7,368 bases of DNA, taken from Actinomycetota bacterium. GTDB taxonomy: Bacteria; Actinomycetota; Geothermincolia; Geothermincolales; RBG-13-55-18. The position numbers were made by a program, and so were the translations under genes. The notes below the pieces were generated by a model that was not told the DNA's origin, did not search any database, and saw only the letters and a list, made by a program, of their open reading frames with translations. Below are positions 6,122 to 7,368 of this stretch, piece by piece. Every line of letters starts with the position of its first letter. Position 1 is the stretch's first letter. The stretch is taken from positions 1 to 7,368 of the forward strand of contig JAPWVA010000051.1 in NCBI GenBank assembly GCA_028275245.1, written 5' to 3'.

Positions 6122-7368
6122 TGGAAGACTGCGCTGGAGGACCAGGACCTATGCCTGCGACAAGCTGGGCTCCCCCATCATCGCCGACGTTAACGGTGAC
6201 GGAAAACCCGACGTAATCCTCGGGGAAGGACACGCCGTCATCGCCTACGACGGTGAGGGCCGCAGGATCTTCGAGTACAACACCCGGGCCAACATCCAAA
6301 ACTCCCCGGCGGTGGGGGATTTGGACGGCGACGGTTATGCCGAGCTGGTGGTGGGCCACGGCGTGGACGGTGAGGCCGGGCAAGTCTTCTGTTTCCAAGT
6401 CGGCAAATGGAACCCCCGGGCTGCGTGGTGGCCCATGTTCCGCCGGGACCCCGCCCACCGTGCCACCGCTCCCTACGTGGAGATACCAGAGCCCTGGAAG
6501 GATGAGGAGATAAGGAGCCGCGCCTACCTGGCAGAGGGCTACACGGGAAGTGGCTTCAACCAGTTCATCCTGCTTATGAACCCTAACGATCGGGAGGCGC
6601 CGGCGGAGATCCGCTTCATGCTCCCCTCCGGCCGCTCGGTGGCCCGCATGGTCAAACTACCACCCAGGTCCCGCTTCACCTTCCATGTGAACTCCTACGT
6701 GAGCGGCCTGGAGAACAGCGCGCGGGTGATATCCCCGCTAGAAGGGCTGATGGTGGAGAGGGCCATGTACTTCCTTTATTCCGTCGGGGGCGAGACCTGG
6801 GCGGGAGGCCACGACTCCTTCGCCGTCAAAGCCCCCTCCAATACCTGGTACTTCGCCGAGGGCTGCACCCGGCCCGGCTTCCACACCTGGCTCTGCCTGC
6901 AGAACCCCCAGGAAAAGGACGCCAACGTCACCCTGCGGTACATGTGCGGGGACGGAAGCAACGTGACCAAGCAGGTCAAGGTGAGGGCCCGCTCCCGCTT
7001 CACGGTGGCGGTGCACCGGGAGGAACTGGGCATCGGGGTGCACGACGGGCCCCGGGGGGACGTCTCGGTGAAGGTGGAGTCCGACCTGCCGGTGGTGGCG
7101 GAAAGGCCGGTTTACTTCAACTACATGGGCTCCTGGGACGGGGGTCATGACGTGGTCGGGGCGGTGGATGCCTTCCGCACCTGGTACTTCGCCGAGGGCT
7201 GCACCCGGCCCGGCTTCCACACCTGGCTCTGCCTGCAGAATCCCCAGGAAAAGGACGCCAACGTCACCCTGCGGTACATGTGCGGGGACGGAAGCAACGT
7301 GACCAAGCAGGTCAAGGTGAGGGCCCGCTCCCGCTTCACGGTGGCGGTGCACCGGGAGGAACTGGGCA
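6000..7368 (+). CDS. Continuation of the beta-propeller protein with surface repeat modules, partial
   Basis: 456 open codons run off the right edge. This is the rest of the gene begun at 5009, with no start or ribosome site of its own. Three more propeller motifs come first: GDLDGDG, ADVNGDG and GDLDGDG (the last at 6318-6335), making eight in all, against the usual seven blades. The segment WWPMFRRDPAHRATAPY resembles the WPMFRHD-type ending seen after such propellers. A short linker leads into surface repeat modules: a divergent one (6519-6842), a typical one (6843-7178) and a near-identical third (7179 onward). Modules carry AEG, LQNP-like, RSRFT and VAERP..YF..M cores; the first is looser. 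The rejoined protein exceeds 785 residues, and its anchor, if any, lies beyond the window. The same modules end the hydrolase-fusion protein, suggesting a common surface location. Confidence 0.8.
6519..6842 (+). repeat. Surface repeat module R1, divergent copy (108 codons)
   Basis: It begins RAYLAEGYTGSGF and contains FILLMNPND, RSRFTFHVN, VERAMYFLYS and WAGGHDSFAV. The spacing matches R2, but both cysteines found in R2 and R3 are replaced (Y in EGY, L in ILLMNP). Confidence 0.75.
6843..7178 (+). repeat. Surface repeat module R2 (112 codons)
   Basis: It begins TWYFAEGCTRPGF and contains WLCLQNP, RYMCGDG, RSRFTVAVH, VAERPVYFNYMGSW and DGGHDVVGA. Its first 190 bases are almost identical to those of R3. 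Confidence 0.85.
7179..7368 (+). repeat. Surface repeat module R3, cut by the window edge
   Basis: The 190 visible bases match 6843-7032 at an offset of 336 with one difference, C at 6905 versus T at 7241, silent in an Asn codon. This implies a very recent duplication or gene conversion. Confidence 0.85.

Noticed and set aside
6738..7352. 204-codon minus-strand frame opposite the repeat modules
   Set aside because: It repeats itself only because the plus-strand modules do; the plus frame encodes the recognised module also found in another gene.

Overview
The window is GC-rich (roughly 60%) bacterial DNA whose genes concern the cell surface: two glycosyltransferases and two secreted modular proteins. 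The secreted proteins share a repeat module with cores such as WYFAEGCTR, WLCLQNP, VAERPxYFNYM and SWDGGHDVVGA. From memory, modules of this kind (resembling DUF5719-type repeats) are abundant in deep-branching Actinomycetota such as Geothermincolia/OPB41-like lineages. That placement is inference, because no rRNA or marker gene is present.

Layout. Three genes run leftward: a GT2 glycosyltransferase (4547 to 3048), a GT4-type glycosyltransferase (3022 to 1199) and, after a 219-bp gap, a secreted protein (979 to beyond base 1). That last protein joins an N-terminal part of a clan GH-A glycoside hydrolase barrel to the surface repeat modules. A 461-bp divergent spacer (4548-5008) follows. A secreted beta-propeller protein then runs rightward (5009 to beyond 7368), with eight Ca-binding FG-GAP/VCBS-like motifs, a linker and at least three surface repeat modules. 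It is interrupted by one reading-frame shift near 5999, inside the fifth propeller repeat.

How they may work together. The two glycosyltransferases are adjacent and share what looks like the same accessory beta-sandwich module, C-terminal in the GT2 and inserted inside the N-terminal Rossmann half of the GT4. They probably help build an exported or surface glycan. The flanking secreted proteins may be displayed on the same surface through their common repeats.

Most worth a second look: (1) the glycoside hydrolase barrel stops halfway and joins the middle of a repeat module, which looks like an in-frame deletion fusion; (2) the module shared by the two glycosyltransferases; (3) the frameshift; (4) two repeats 336 bp apart that differ at one base in 190; (5) a cysteine pair in the repeats that is present or absent together. 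I found no tRNA, rRNA, CRISPR array, transposase or phage gene.
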